Source: CAG-698 sp964385755 (lineage in GTDB: Bacteria; Bacillota_I; Bacilli_A; ML615J-28; CAG-698). From it: 55,979 bases of DNA. The stretch is from positions 1 to 55,979 of the forward strand of contig CAYLPZ010000015.1 in NCBI GenBank assembly GCA_964385755.1, given 5' to 3'. Shown one piece after another: positions 43,983-50,906 of this stretch. The notes beneath the pieces are model-generated. The model saw only the letters and a program-made list of their open reading frames with translations, searched no databases and was not told the DNA's origin. The translations under genes were made by a program, and so were the position numbers. How positions within the stretch are numbered: the stretch's first letter is position 1; every line of letters starts with the position of its first letter.

Positions 43983-44081
43983 GTAAAATTTGTAATCATC
44001 CAATAAATAATTATATGTAAACTAATATATATATTAAACCTTTTATTTATTTTATGATAAATGGTACATTTTTATTATAAT

Positions 44082-44714
44082 TTATATATAGTTTTCTATT
44101 ACAATCCAAAAGCCTAATATTAATAATATTATTCCACCTATTATTTGTGTAATCTCATATCTTCCTTTAAATAACTTTTCAACTTTTTTTGCTAAAAATA
44201 TTCCAACAAGTGAAATAATAAATGTGCAACACATTATCAGGAATACATGAAAAAAGATTGTTTGATTGTTTGATAGTGCTCCAGAATGTAAAGCAACTCC
44301 AGCCCCAAGAGCATCAATTGAAGTAGCAACACCATATACTAAAACTTCTTTAACCGAAAACTTTTTAGGTTGTCTTTCTTCTATAGGTTTTTTTGTATCT
44401 TTAATTCCTTCAAAGAACATTTTTCCACCAATATACATTAGTAACAAAAAAGCAAACCATGTAACAACTGTTGACATTATTTGACCTACGCTACTTGCAT
44501 TTTCAGCACCCAATAATAAACCCATTCCTTCAACTAAAAAATATCCAATAAGTGGCATTAGAGCTTGCATTACACCAAAAACTAAGGCAATAAATACACA
44601 TCTTTTTTTATTAATATCAATATAAGTTAAACCATCAGTTACAGACACCGCAAAAGCATCCATTGATAGTGAAACACCAAAAAGTAATATTTCTAAAATA
44701 ATTTCAAATGTCAT
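44082..44714 (-). CDS. mntP: Manganese efflux pump MntP
   Basis: Six-helix Mn2+ exporter of the MntP (DUF204) family. The 210-residue protein shows the two-fold repeat with SLSMDAFAVSVTDG in helix 1 (about 15-28) and ATSIDALGAGVALHSG in helix 4 (about 130-146), each with the acidic Asp needed for transport. It is 16 bases downstream of metK, an unusual partner, and is therefore probably under the SAM-responsive leader. The Mn riboswitch is downstream of it and controls the P-type pump instead. Confidence 0.95.
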   Translation of the reverse strand: MTFEIILEILLFGVSLSMDAFAVSVTDGLTYIDINKKRCVFIALVFGVMQALMPLIGYFLVEGMGLLLGAENASSVGQIMSTVVTWFAFLLLMYIGGKMFFEGIKDTKKPIEERQPKKFSVKEVLVYGVATSIDALGAGVALHSGALSNNQTIFFHVFLIMCCTFIISLVGIFLAKKVEKLFKGRYEITQIIGGIILLILGFWIVIENYI

Positions 44715-44730
44715 ACTAGACTCTTATATT

Positions 44731-45870
44731 TTATTTAATTTTAGCTTTGATTTCTTCAATTTTATCTAATTTTTCCCATGGAAGGTCTAAATCATCACGT
44801 CCAAAATGACCATAAGATGCTACTTGTTTGTAAATTGGTCTTCTTAAATCTAATCCTTCAATTATTTGTCTTGGTGTTAAACCAAATGTAGACCTAATGA
44901 TCTTTTCAATTTCTTCTTCTGTATATTTACTAGTACCATATGTATTAATCATGATAGAAGTAGGATCAGCAACACCAATTACATAACTTAACCCAATTTC
45001 AATTTTATCAGCTACTCCTGCCGCAACTAAATTTTTCGCAATGTATCTAGCCATATATGAGGCACTTCTATCAACTTTTGTTGGATCTTTTCCAGAGAAT
45101 GCTCCTCCACCATGGCGTGCATAACCACCATATGTATCAACGATAATCTTTCTTCCTGTTAAACCTGAATCACCTTTTGGTCCACCAATAACAAAACGTC
45201 CTGTTGGGTTAATGAATATTTTAGTATTTTCATCAATTAAATCTTGTGGTAATACCTTCATGATTACTTCATTTTTAATAAATTCTTGTAATTCTGTCAT
45301 TTCAACTTTTTCGTCGTGTTGAGTTGAAATAACTACACTGTCAATTCTCATAGCTTTATCATTTTCATCATATTCAACACTAACTTGACTCTTACCATCA
45401 GGTCTTAAATAATTTACCAAACCTTGTTTTCTTACTTCTGAAAGTCTTCTAGTTAATTTATGTGAAAGTAAAATAGGTAGTGGCATCATTTCTTTAGTTT
45501 CATTAGTTGCGAAACCAAACATTAAACCTTGATCACCAGCACCATCACGATCAACACCCATAGCTATATCACTAGATTGTTCATCTAAAGTAGTGATTAC
45601 TGCTAAGTTATCAGCATCAAACCCATATTTACCACGATCATAGCCAATTTCTTTTACAGTATCTCTTACAATTTTTTGAATATCAACATAACCAGTAGTT
45701 GATATTTCTCCCATTACCATAACTAAACCAGTAGTTGCACAGCATTCACATGCAACTCTAGAGTTTTTATCTTGTCTTAAAATTTCATCTAAAATGGCAT
45801 CACTGATTTGATCACAAACCTTATCAGGATGTCCTTCTGTTACAGATTCTGAAGTAAATAATTTTCTCAT
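44731..45870 (-). CDS. metK: S-adenosylmethionine synthetase
   Basis: Makes SAM from methionine and ATP. The 379-residue protein is complete: SESVTEGHPDKVCDQISDAI at the start, the GAGDQGLMFGFA signature, the loop GGGAFSGKDPTKVDRSASY, and catalytic Lys and Asp residues in these segments. The start ATG follows AAAGGAG. It has a long structured leader with a terminator, read here as a SAM-I-clan riboswitch, giving feedback control by its product. Next gene is mntP. Confidence 0.98.
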   Translation of the reverse strand: MRKLFTSESVTEGHPDKVCDQISDAILDEILRQDKNSRVACECCATTGLVMVMGEISTTGYVDIQKIVRDTVKEIGYDRGKYGFDADNLAVITTLDEQSSDIAMGVDRDGAGDQGLMFGFATNETKEMMPLPILLSHKLTRRLSEVRKQGLVNYLRPDGKSQVSVEYDENDKAMRIDSVVISTQHDEKVEMTELQEFIKNEVIMKVLPQDLIDENTKIFINPTGRFVIGGPKGDSGLTGRKIIVDTYGGYARHGGGAFSGKDPTKVDRSASYMARYIAKNLVAAGVADKIEIGLSYVIGVADPTSIMINTYGTSKYTEEEIEKIIRSTFGLTPRQIIEGLDLRRPIYKQVASYGHFGRDDLDLPWEKLDKIEEIKAKIK

Positions 45871-45899
45871 ATATATCTCCTTTAATAATTTCTAAGGGC

Positions 45900-46066
45900 A
45901 TTATAAAAACCCTTCTTACATGGCATAAGAAAGGTTTATTTTTCACTCACCATTGCTTAAAGCCACATGTAAATTTGGATCACCACCTTACTTATTGCAG
46001 GTTGGTAGTACTATCTTTGGACCAAAATCCTCAGTACGTTCTTCATGTGTTCCATTTCAGGAACGT
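45900..46066 (-). ncRNA. SAM-I-clan riboswitch variant before metK
   Basis: On the RNA strand: P1 CACATG (46049-46044) pairs with CATGTG (45969-45964). After P1 come AAGAA (SAM-I AAGAG), P2 GTACTGAGGA-TTTTGG-TCCAAAGATAGTAC (compare GGTGGAGGGACTGGCCCGATGAAACC by position), then P3 CCAACC...GGTGG where SAM-I has GCAACC...GGTGC, a compensatory swap. GATCC follows, as in SAM-I TAATTCC. There is no room for P4. A terminator (45906-45937) follows; its right arm GCCATGTAA can instead pair with TTACATGTGGC, which contains the P1 3' strand. So ligand binding should favour termination. An additional TTCC/GGAA hairpin lies at the 5' end. Confidence 0.75.
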
Positions 46067-46071
46067 ATATT

Positions 46072-46100
46072 ATTATACATTTTTTAGTATATATTGTCAA
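46072..46100 (-). promoter_or_regulatory. Promoter of the metK leader
   Basis: -35 TTGACA (46100-46095), 17-base spacer, -10 TATAAT (46077-46072); transcription would begin at the 5' hairpin of the riboswitch. Confidence 0.88.
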
Positions 46101-46203
46101 TATATTATACAATTTTAACTAGGAAAATAACATAAAAATTTTTAAATATTTTTCAAAATAGATAATAGTTTTATTTTCATATTTTATATAATAAATAGAT
46201 ATT

Positions 46204-46563
46204 TTACTTTTGTTTCTTTTTAAATAATGGAAATAAAAAACATAAAATACTAGCCAAAACTAATATAACTAAGATAATGAAAGCACAATTTCCATTATTA
46301 TATTTTCTCCAATCTGTAAAATCTATTAGTAAATAATTTTCTTTTTCAAAATTAAATATTGTTAAAATAACATAAGCAAGTCCAAATAAATATCCTATCT
46401 AGCTAGGTTCTTCCCTTATTGGCCTGACATTAAGTTTATAAAAAATAAAATATTAAATTTATTAAACTCCTTCTATCATACTAGTAATAGCCATTTTTTG
46501 TCATAGATACAAAAGCTAAAGATAAAATAAATTATTTGAAAATAACTTTCTAATCAAGCTCAT
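46204..46563 (-). pseudogene. Remnant of a small membrane-protein gene
   Basis: An AAGGAGG (46572-46578) and ATG 46563 begin MSLIRKLFSNNLFYL and then meet TAG. The last 60 codons (46395-46204) remain open without a start: GYLFGLAYVILTIFNFEKEN, LLIDFTDWRKYNNGNCAFI, ILVILVLASILCFLFPLF, ending in a basic KKKQK. That looks like the C-terminal half of a small multi-helix membrane protein. The middle is scrambled. The family is not recognisable. This, with the terminator at 46681, accounts for 46101-46721. Confidence 0.6.
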
Positions 46564-46680
46564 ATATTAAACCTCCTTAATAGACATATCAAGTTTAATA
46601 TAGAAATTATGATATAACAATGGCTAGTTAAGCCACCTATAGAAAATCAAAAGAAACTATTTATTCTATATTGAATATAA

Positions 46681-46711
46681 AAAACTAACCTTCATTATGA
46701 AAGGTTAGTTT
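46681..46711 (-). terminator. Terminator after the flavoprotein gene
   Basis: AAACTAACCTTTCAT/ATGAAGGTTAGTTT stem followed by TTTTATA on the minus strand, about 10 bases beyond the stop. Confidence 0.85.
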
Positions 46712-46721
46712 ATTAAGATAC

Positions 46722-47654
46722 TTATCTATTTTCTTTTTCCTTAGATCGTTTATCATTAATTTTCTTCATTTCTTCTGGTGTTATTAACTTACAGTTATTA
46801 TCGTTTGCCCATTTGACACAACCAAGTAAGACTGTTTTTAAAAATGGTCTTGGGACTTTCACAATTGTTTTTAATGCATCATCTGTAAACTTAACATCTG
46901 TATCGATTCTTTCTAAAGCATATTTAATAGATGATAGATCTACTTCACGATTTGGTATTCCTTCTGCTCTTGGTGTTTTGTAATCACTGCACCAAAAGTT
47001 CTTCGAGTCACGATAACCCCAGTTTGTTGGTAGTGGGCAGAAATTTTTGCTATCTACACCATTTACTATTGCGTCATAATATTTTTCTTTTAGTAAAATA
47101 TTATCAATTTTTAAAATAAAATGAGCACCAAACTTTGATGTAATACCATTAAAGTTATGGTATGGGCCTTCATATTCTTCTAAAACTTCATCATCTTGTG
47201 CATTATCAAGTTCTCTAACCCATGTACATTCAAATACTTGTAACGCTTCATCTAATATTTTAGGATATTTATTACTTGGATCATTTTCATGTCTTAAGCC
47301 TTCTACAGGTGTAAAACGAGTTAATGCTTTCATCTTTTCTTCCGGTGTATCACCAGGAAATCCCATTAAAACATGTTCTTTAAAATTCTTTTTTGAATAT
47401 GGCATAAAATTAATTGTACATGTTCCATGACGTAAAATACCTTTTGCGGTATTACTAGAGTTTCTCACCTCTAAAATCATTGCGTAAAAGTCTTTTCCAG
47501 CTACATAATATGGAAAACATAATGAATATGCTCCAAAACTTGTTCCTTCTTTATTTTCATCTAGAGTGCCAACCAAACATAATGGCATTGGAATAAATGA
47601 AGATGACTGATAAAAATTATCCATTATTCTTAAATTTTTAAATTTTTTGTCCAC
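46722..47654 (-). CDS. Flavin-reductase-like protein with PCP_red-like C-terminus
   Basis: 310 residues. Residues 1-230 resemble the flavin reductase-like FMN-binding fold: FIPMPLCLVGTLDENKEGTS followed by FGAYSLCFPYY near the start and HGTCTINFMPYSKKNFKEHV further on. Residues about 255-300 (FTDDALKTIVKVPRPFLKTV, LLGCVKWANDNNCKLITPEE) match the short PCP_red motif first defined in protochlorophyllide reductase subunits. The start is GTG 47654 after AAGGAGAG. It probably binds FMN in the cytosol and catalyses a redox reaction whose substrate is unknown. Monocistronic, with its own terminator. Confidence 0.8.
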   Translation of the reverse strand: MDKKFKNLRIMDNFYQSSSFIPMPLCLVGTLDENKEGTSFGAYSLCFPYYVAGKDFYAMILEVRNSSNTAKGILRHGTCTINFMPYSKKNFKEHVLMGFPGDTPEEKMKALTRFTPVEGLRHENDPSNKYPKILDEALQVFECTWVRELDNAQDDEVLEEYEGPYHNFNGITSKFGAHFILKIDNILLKEKYYDAIVNGVDSKNFCPLPTNWGYRDSKNFWCSDYKTPRAEGIPNREVDLSSIKYALERIDTDVKFTDDALKTIVKVPRPFLKTVLLGCVKWANDNNCKLITPEEMKKINDKRSKEKENR

Positions 47655-47732
47655 AACTCTCTCCTTTTTATTTTATTATTTTTTTATATTTATATTATAC
47701 ACTATTTTATTATTTTTGTTTGTTTTATTTGT

Positions 47733-47768
47733 AAAAAAAGATACCATAATATTGGTATCACTTTTTTT
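47733..47768. terminator. Bidirectional terminator
   Basis: GATACCA-TAATAT-TGGTATC flanked by seven A on the left and eight T on the right, so it works on both strands. Confidence 0.85.
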
Positions 47769-47792
47769 ATAAATATTAATATATTTTATTTT

Positions 47793-48171
47793 TTATCTTT
47801 TTTTGCTTTTTACATAATCACCTTCTTGTAACAACGAAACGTAAGTTCCCATTTTACAACCTGCAAAAGGCAATCATAAAAACATCTATAGCAACTAATA
47901 AAATAGTCACAGCAACCGCAATAACAAGAGCCAAATCACGTAGTGTTGATATTCCAATAAATAATGAAATCACAGATAATACACATAAAACAACGCCAAT
48001 TATTGTATACTTATTGTATACTTATTGTATACTTATTGTATACTTCTTGATATTCTTTTTTCTTTTGCTTTACCATTCCTGTTACACCATATTCAGTTTC
48101 AAACACTTCTGTTGTAATGAATTCATATTCTTTTATTTTAACTCAACTTTATTGGTTTCAATATATTTCAT
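47793..48171 (-). pseudogene. C-terminal part of an XRE-like regulator, multiply frameshifted
   Basis: Pieces in three frames join into one protein end: MKYIETNKVELK (from 48171), EYEFITTEVFETEYGVTGMV with KQKKKEYQEVYNKYT, then IIGVVLCVLSVISLFIGIST, LRDLALVIAVAVTILLVAID, and KMGTYVSLLQEGDYVKSKKR to 47793. The two hydrophobic segments after a charged linker match the membrane tail of certain Firmicute XRE regulators. The N-terminal DNA-binding part is missing. One frame break is caused by the 11-bp tandem repeat at 48002-48045. Between here and 48500 I see only hairpins and a promoter. Confidence 0.7.
48002..48045. repeat. 11-bp tandem repeat, four copies
   Basis: ATTGTATACTT repeated exactly four times. 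It lies where the pseudogene would encode YNKYT; the unit length is not a multiple of three, so copy number changes the reading frame. Confidence 0.95.
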
Positions 48172-48373
48172 AAAAACCAACTACTTTCATATTTATACAT
48201 TTTATTACGCCATTATTTCGCCAATCTCACTTTTCACACACAATATATTGTTTCAAAACGTTAAAAAGTCAAATTTCAAAATAAAATAACCCAGATAATA
48301 GCTATTTAATTCACTACTTCCGGGTCTAAAGGCTGACACAAAAGAGATTTTTCCCTTTCTGTCAAAAAAAGGT

Positions 48374-48402
48374 TTGACATCAAGCCTATTAAGAATTATA
48401 TT
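48374..48402 (+). promoter_or_regulatory. Promoter of the broken ATPase gene
   Basis: -35 TTGACA (48374-48379), 17-base spacer, -10 TATATT (48397-48402). A TGACA...TGTCA hairpin (about 48331-48365) lies just upstream. Confidence 0.75.
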
Positions 48403-48500
48403 CTATAACTACAATTAAAAAGATTATTATTTGAAAATACTTTTTTATGATAATATACAATCGAAAAAAAGATAGAATTCTATGAAAAAGGTGATTTGTA

Positions 48501-49012
48501 ATGATTGAAAGAAATCTATATTTATCAAAATTAATATCTGCAAAAAATAATGGTTTTCCAAAAATCATTACTGGCATTAGAAGATGCGGTAAATCCTATT
48601 TACTAAAAGAAATTTTTAAAAATCATCTTATTGAAACTGGTGTGTCAGAAAATCAAATTATTATAATAGATTTAGATGGGTTAAAAAATGCTAGATATAG
48701 AAATCCAATTGAATTAGATAAATATATTAGAGAACATTGCAATAAAGACATTATGAATTATGTGTTTATTGATGAATTGCAACTAGTTTCTCCTATCATA
48801 AATCCAATTTATACTGAAGGAAAATATGTAATTGCCAAAAAAGAAGATAAAGATGTCATTACTTTTGTTGAAGTAATTTTAGGCCTTTCAAGAGAAAAAT
48901 ATATAGATGTTTAAGCTACAGGATCTAATTCAAAAATGTTATCGAGTGATATAATTACTGAATTTAGAGACAAAGCTACAAATATTACTTTAACTACTTT
49001 ATCATTTGATTA
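48501..49012 (+). pseudogene. DUF4143-type ATPase, nonsense mutation and truncation
   Basis: Starts well (AAAAAGGTGA upstream, ATG 48501) with KIITGIRRCGKSYLLKEIF (Walker A) and NYVFIDELQLVSPIINPIYT. TAA at codon 138 interrupts it in frame. After it the frame goes on with ATGSNSKMLSSDIITEFRDK and TLTTLSFD to a second stop at about 49012. The family reads YVTGSNSKMLSS there, so TAT to TAA explains the break. The DUF4143 half is absent altogether. Its promoter and ribosome-binding site remain good, so a 137-residue fragment with the P-loop might still be made. Confidence 0.85.
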
Positions 49013-49046
49013 AGATATATTTCTCTATTAATTCTTAACATAAATA

Positions 49047-49107
49047 ACCCCTATTGAATATTTTTTACGTTTACGTAAAAATTATTCAGTGGAGTTTTTT
49101 TAATATT
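49047..49107 (+). terminator. Long hairpin terminator
   Basis: CCCCTATTGAATA...TTATTCAGTGGAG with inner TTTTTTACG/CGTAAAAA, then seven T on the plus strand; downstream of the broken ATPase. Confidence 0.75.
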
Positions 49108-49213
49108 TTATTCCTAACAGGTTTCATACTTAAATCATTATAGTTATAAACTTTATTAGTAGTAAATCAATGGATTATTCTACTTGATATAACTTAACTT
49201 GGACAATGCAAAA

Positions 49214-49256
49214 AGCGTAGACCACATTCAGGAACTAACCTGTTTGTAACTACGCT
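49214..49256. terminator. Hairpin in the gap 49013-49373
   Basis: AGCGTAG/CTACGCT stem with inner CAGG/CCTG and A/T runs on both sides. Together with the hairpin at 49047 and the palindrome at 49274 it fills this gap; no gene is visible. Confidence 0.6.
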
Positions 49257-49273
49257 ATTTTTATACGGGAACA

Positions 49274-49340
49274 AAATCCCTAACGGGTTTGATACAATAA
49301 CAAACGAAGTTTGTTTTGGTATGAAACCTATTAGGGATTT
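49274..49340. repeat. Long palindromic element, copy 1
   Basis: Arms of 22 bases (AAATCCCTAACGGGTTTGATAC / GTATGAAACCTATTAGGGATTT, 19 of 22 paired) enclose a second palindrome ACAAAC-GAA-GTTTGT. Copy 2 is at 50765-50830, so the two bracket the ATPase gene at 49374-50624; half of the element also starts the duplication at 52341. Confidence 0.85.
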
Positions 49341-49653
49341 CTATAAATTTTCTATTTTACAACTATCAAATAATTAACTATATATCGATTCTGGACAAGT
49401 TAGAAATTCCTTTAATCCAATGATAAGGATTCCGTTTTCGTCCTTCCACTTTCTTATATTTCCTTTCACAACAATAATCTTTCTAAAATTATCATATATT
49501 TTTATCAGTGATTTCTCTTCTTGTTCTTTTTTTACAATATCATCAATGTTTAATGCTGATTGGATGTAAATCCTTTCATATCCAAGATTGCAAACAAAAT
49601 CTACTTCCAATTGTTTTCTAACAAAATTGTTATTTTCGTTTTTTTCACTTATT
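49329..49653. repeat. 325-bp direct duplication, left copy
   Basis: Identical, except for one T/C difference that I can see, to 52341-52665. It spans the outer arm of the palindrome and the last 280 bases of the ATPase gene. Offset is constant at 3012 bases. Confidence 0.93.
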
Positions 49654-50624
49654 TCAACCACACCAACATCTACTTGATACCCACGAGTTATTAATTCGTT
49701 ATATATGATATTTTCCATTATGTGGGTTTCTTCTTGTTGTCTAAATCCTAGTCTTATGTTTCTTAAGCCAATATCTGTAAAATAATATTTCAAAGGCGTA
49801 TCAATATATTTTTTGCCTTTTACATCATATCTATATGCTTTTTGAATCAAAAACGAATCTATACAATAATCCAAATATTCTTTAATTGTGTTTGATGCAA
49901 CATTTATATTTTTCAATGTTTTAAATGAATTAGATAGTTTATTAGGATTGGTCAATGAACCAACACTAGAAGCAACAATGTTCAGTACATCTTCCAATAC
50001 ATCAGTATTTCTGATTGCATTTCTATTAACTATATCTTTAATGTAAGTTTCCTTAAATAAACTATCCAAATATTGTATCTTCTGTTGATCTGTCTTACAC
50101 ATCAAAAGATATGGCATGCCACCATACATAGAATATTCATTCCAAGCTTCATCAAAATCCAATTTAGAATAATCAAAAAATTCTTTAAAAGTTAACGGAG
50201 TTAAATATATTTGGTCACCTCTTCCTCTAAATTCAGTAATGATATCAGAAGATAGAAATTTTGCATTACTTCCTGTCACATATACATCAGCATTTTTTAT
50301 ATGCAAAAATGAATTCAATACATCCTCAAACTCATTTACATACTGCACTTCATCTAACAAAATGAAATAGTTCTTTTCGTCAACAATTTTACTGTGTACA
50401 TATTCACACAAAAGGTCAGGATTACGATAACGAATGTTCATTCTGTCATCTAATTGTAGGGAAATGATATGTTCTTTATCAACACCATTTTGGACTAAAT
50501 AATTATAAAAAATATCAAATAATAAGTATGATTTACCACATCTTCTTATGCCTGTAACTACTTTTATCATACCATTATTCATTCTATCAATTAATTTTTG
50601 TAAGTAATTATCTCTAGCAATCAT
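49374..50624 (-). CDS. AAA ATPase of the DUF4143 type
   Basis: 416 residues. Walker A VTGIRRCGKSYLLFDIFYN (about 22-30), Walker B FILLDEVQYV, sensor VYVTGSNAKFLSSDIITEFR, an arginine-rich GRGDQIYLTPLTFKEF segment, then the DUF4143 domain: TYIKDIVNRNAI, LTNPNKLSNSFKTLKN and the nuclease-like VRKQLEVDFVCNLG. The whole family signature is intact. Function is unknown; a role in defence or competition is sometimes suspected but I cannot show it. Its promoter is flanked by two GCAAG-TT-CTTGC palindromes and the gene lies between two long palindromic elements. Its 3' end is duplicated at 52341-52665. Confidence 0.9.
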   Translation of the reverse strand: MIARDNYLQKLIDRMNNGMIKVVTGIRRCGKSYLLFDIFYNYLVQNGVDKEHIISLQLDDRMNIRYRNPDLLCEYVHSKIVDEKNYFILLDEVQYVNEFEDVLNSFLHIKNADVYVTGSNAKFLSSDIITEFRGRGDQIYLTPLTFKEFFDYSKLDFDEAWNEYSMYGGMPYLLMCKTDQQKIQYLDSLFKETYIKDIVNRNAIRNTDVLEDVLNIVASSVGSLTNPNKLSNSFKTLKNINVASNTIKEYLDYCIDSFLIQKAYRYDVKGKKYIDTPLKYYFTDIGLRNIRLGFRQQEETHIMENIIYNELITRGYQVDVGVVEISEKNENNNFVRKQLEVDFVCNLGYERIYIQSALNIDDIVKKEQEEKSLIKIYDNFRKIIVVKGNIRKWKDENGILIIGLKEFLTCPESIYS

Positions 50625-50637
50625 AATAATCTCCTCT

Positions 50638-50735
50638 AACTAAAATTTTTGCAAGTTCTTGCGTTTTTATTATATATCAATTAATAAAAGTATACAATAG
50701 ATAACTAAAATTTTTGCAAGTTCTTGCGTTTTTAT
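50638..50735 (-). promoter_or_regulatory. Promoter with twin GCAAGTTCTTGC operators
   Basis: Minus-strand -35 TTGTAT (50697-50692), 17-base spacer, -10 TATAAT (50674-50669). Palindrome GCAAGTTCTTGC at 50651-50662 covers the expected start site and a second copy at 50716-50727 lies upstream, both within a repeated stretch of about 33 bases. This is the layout of a repressor-controlled promoter. Confidence 0.7.
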
Positions 50736-50764
50736 AACATAGTGTTCATGTTTGTTTTAGAATA

Positions 50765-50830
50765 AAATCCCTAACGTGCTTGATACAATAACAAACAAAG
50801 TTTGTTTTGTATGAAACCTATTAGGGCTTT
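50765..50830. repeat. Long palindromic element, copy 2
   Basis: AAATCCCTAACGTGCTTGATAC / GTATGAAACCTATTAGGGCTTT around ACAAAC-AAA-GTTTGT. Same orientation and nearly the same sequence as copy 1 at 49274-49340. Confidence 0.85.
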
Positions 50831-50850
50831 GGCAAAATAATGTCAAAAGA

Positions 50851-50887
50851 AAACCTCATCCAAAAGTGAATAGCTTAGGGGTGAGGT
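50851..50887. terminator. Hairpin after the second ATPase gene
   Basis: AACCTCA...TGAGGTT stem flanked by A/T runs on both sides; on the minus strand it resembles the hairpin at 14128-14168, which also follows an ATPase gene (CTCACCCC...AAGCTAT shared). Confidence 0.7.
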
Positions 50888-50906
50888 TATTTTTTCTTTT
50901 AAAATA

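Noticed and set aside
45900..46066. T-box leader for metK
   Set aside because: No AGGGTGG T-box sequence or specifier stem is present, and the P1/P3 pattern fits the SAM-I clan.
48002..48045. CRISPR array
   Set aside because: The 11-base units are contiguous with no spacers, and no cas genes are present. No other regularly spaced repeat was seen in the window.
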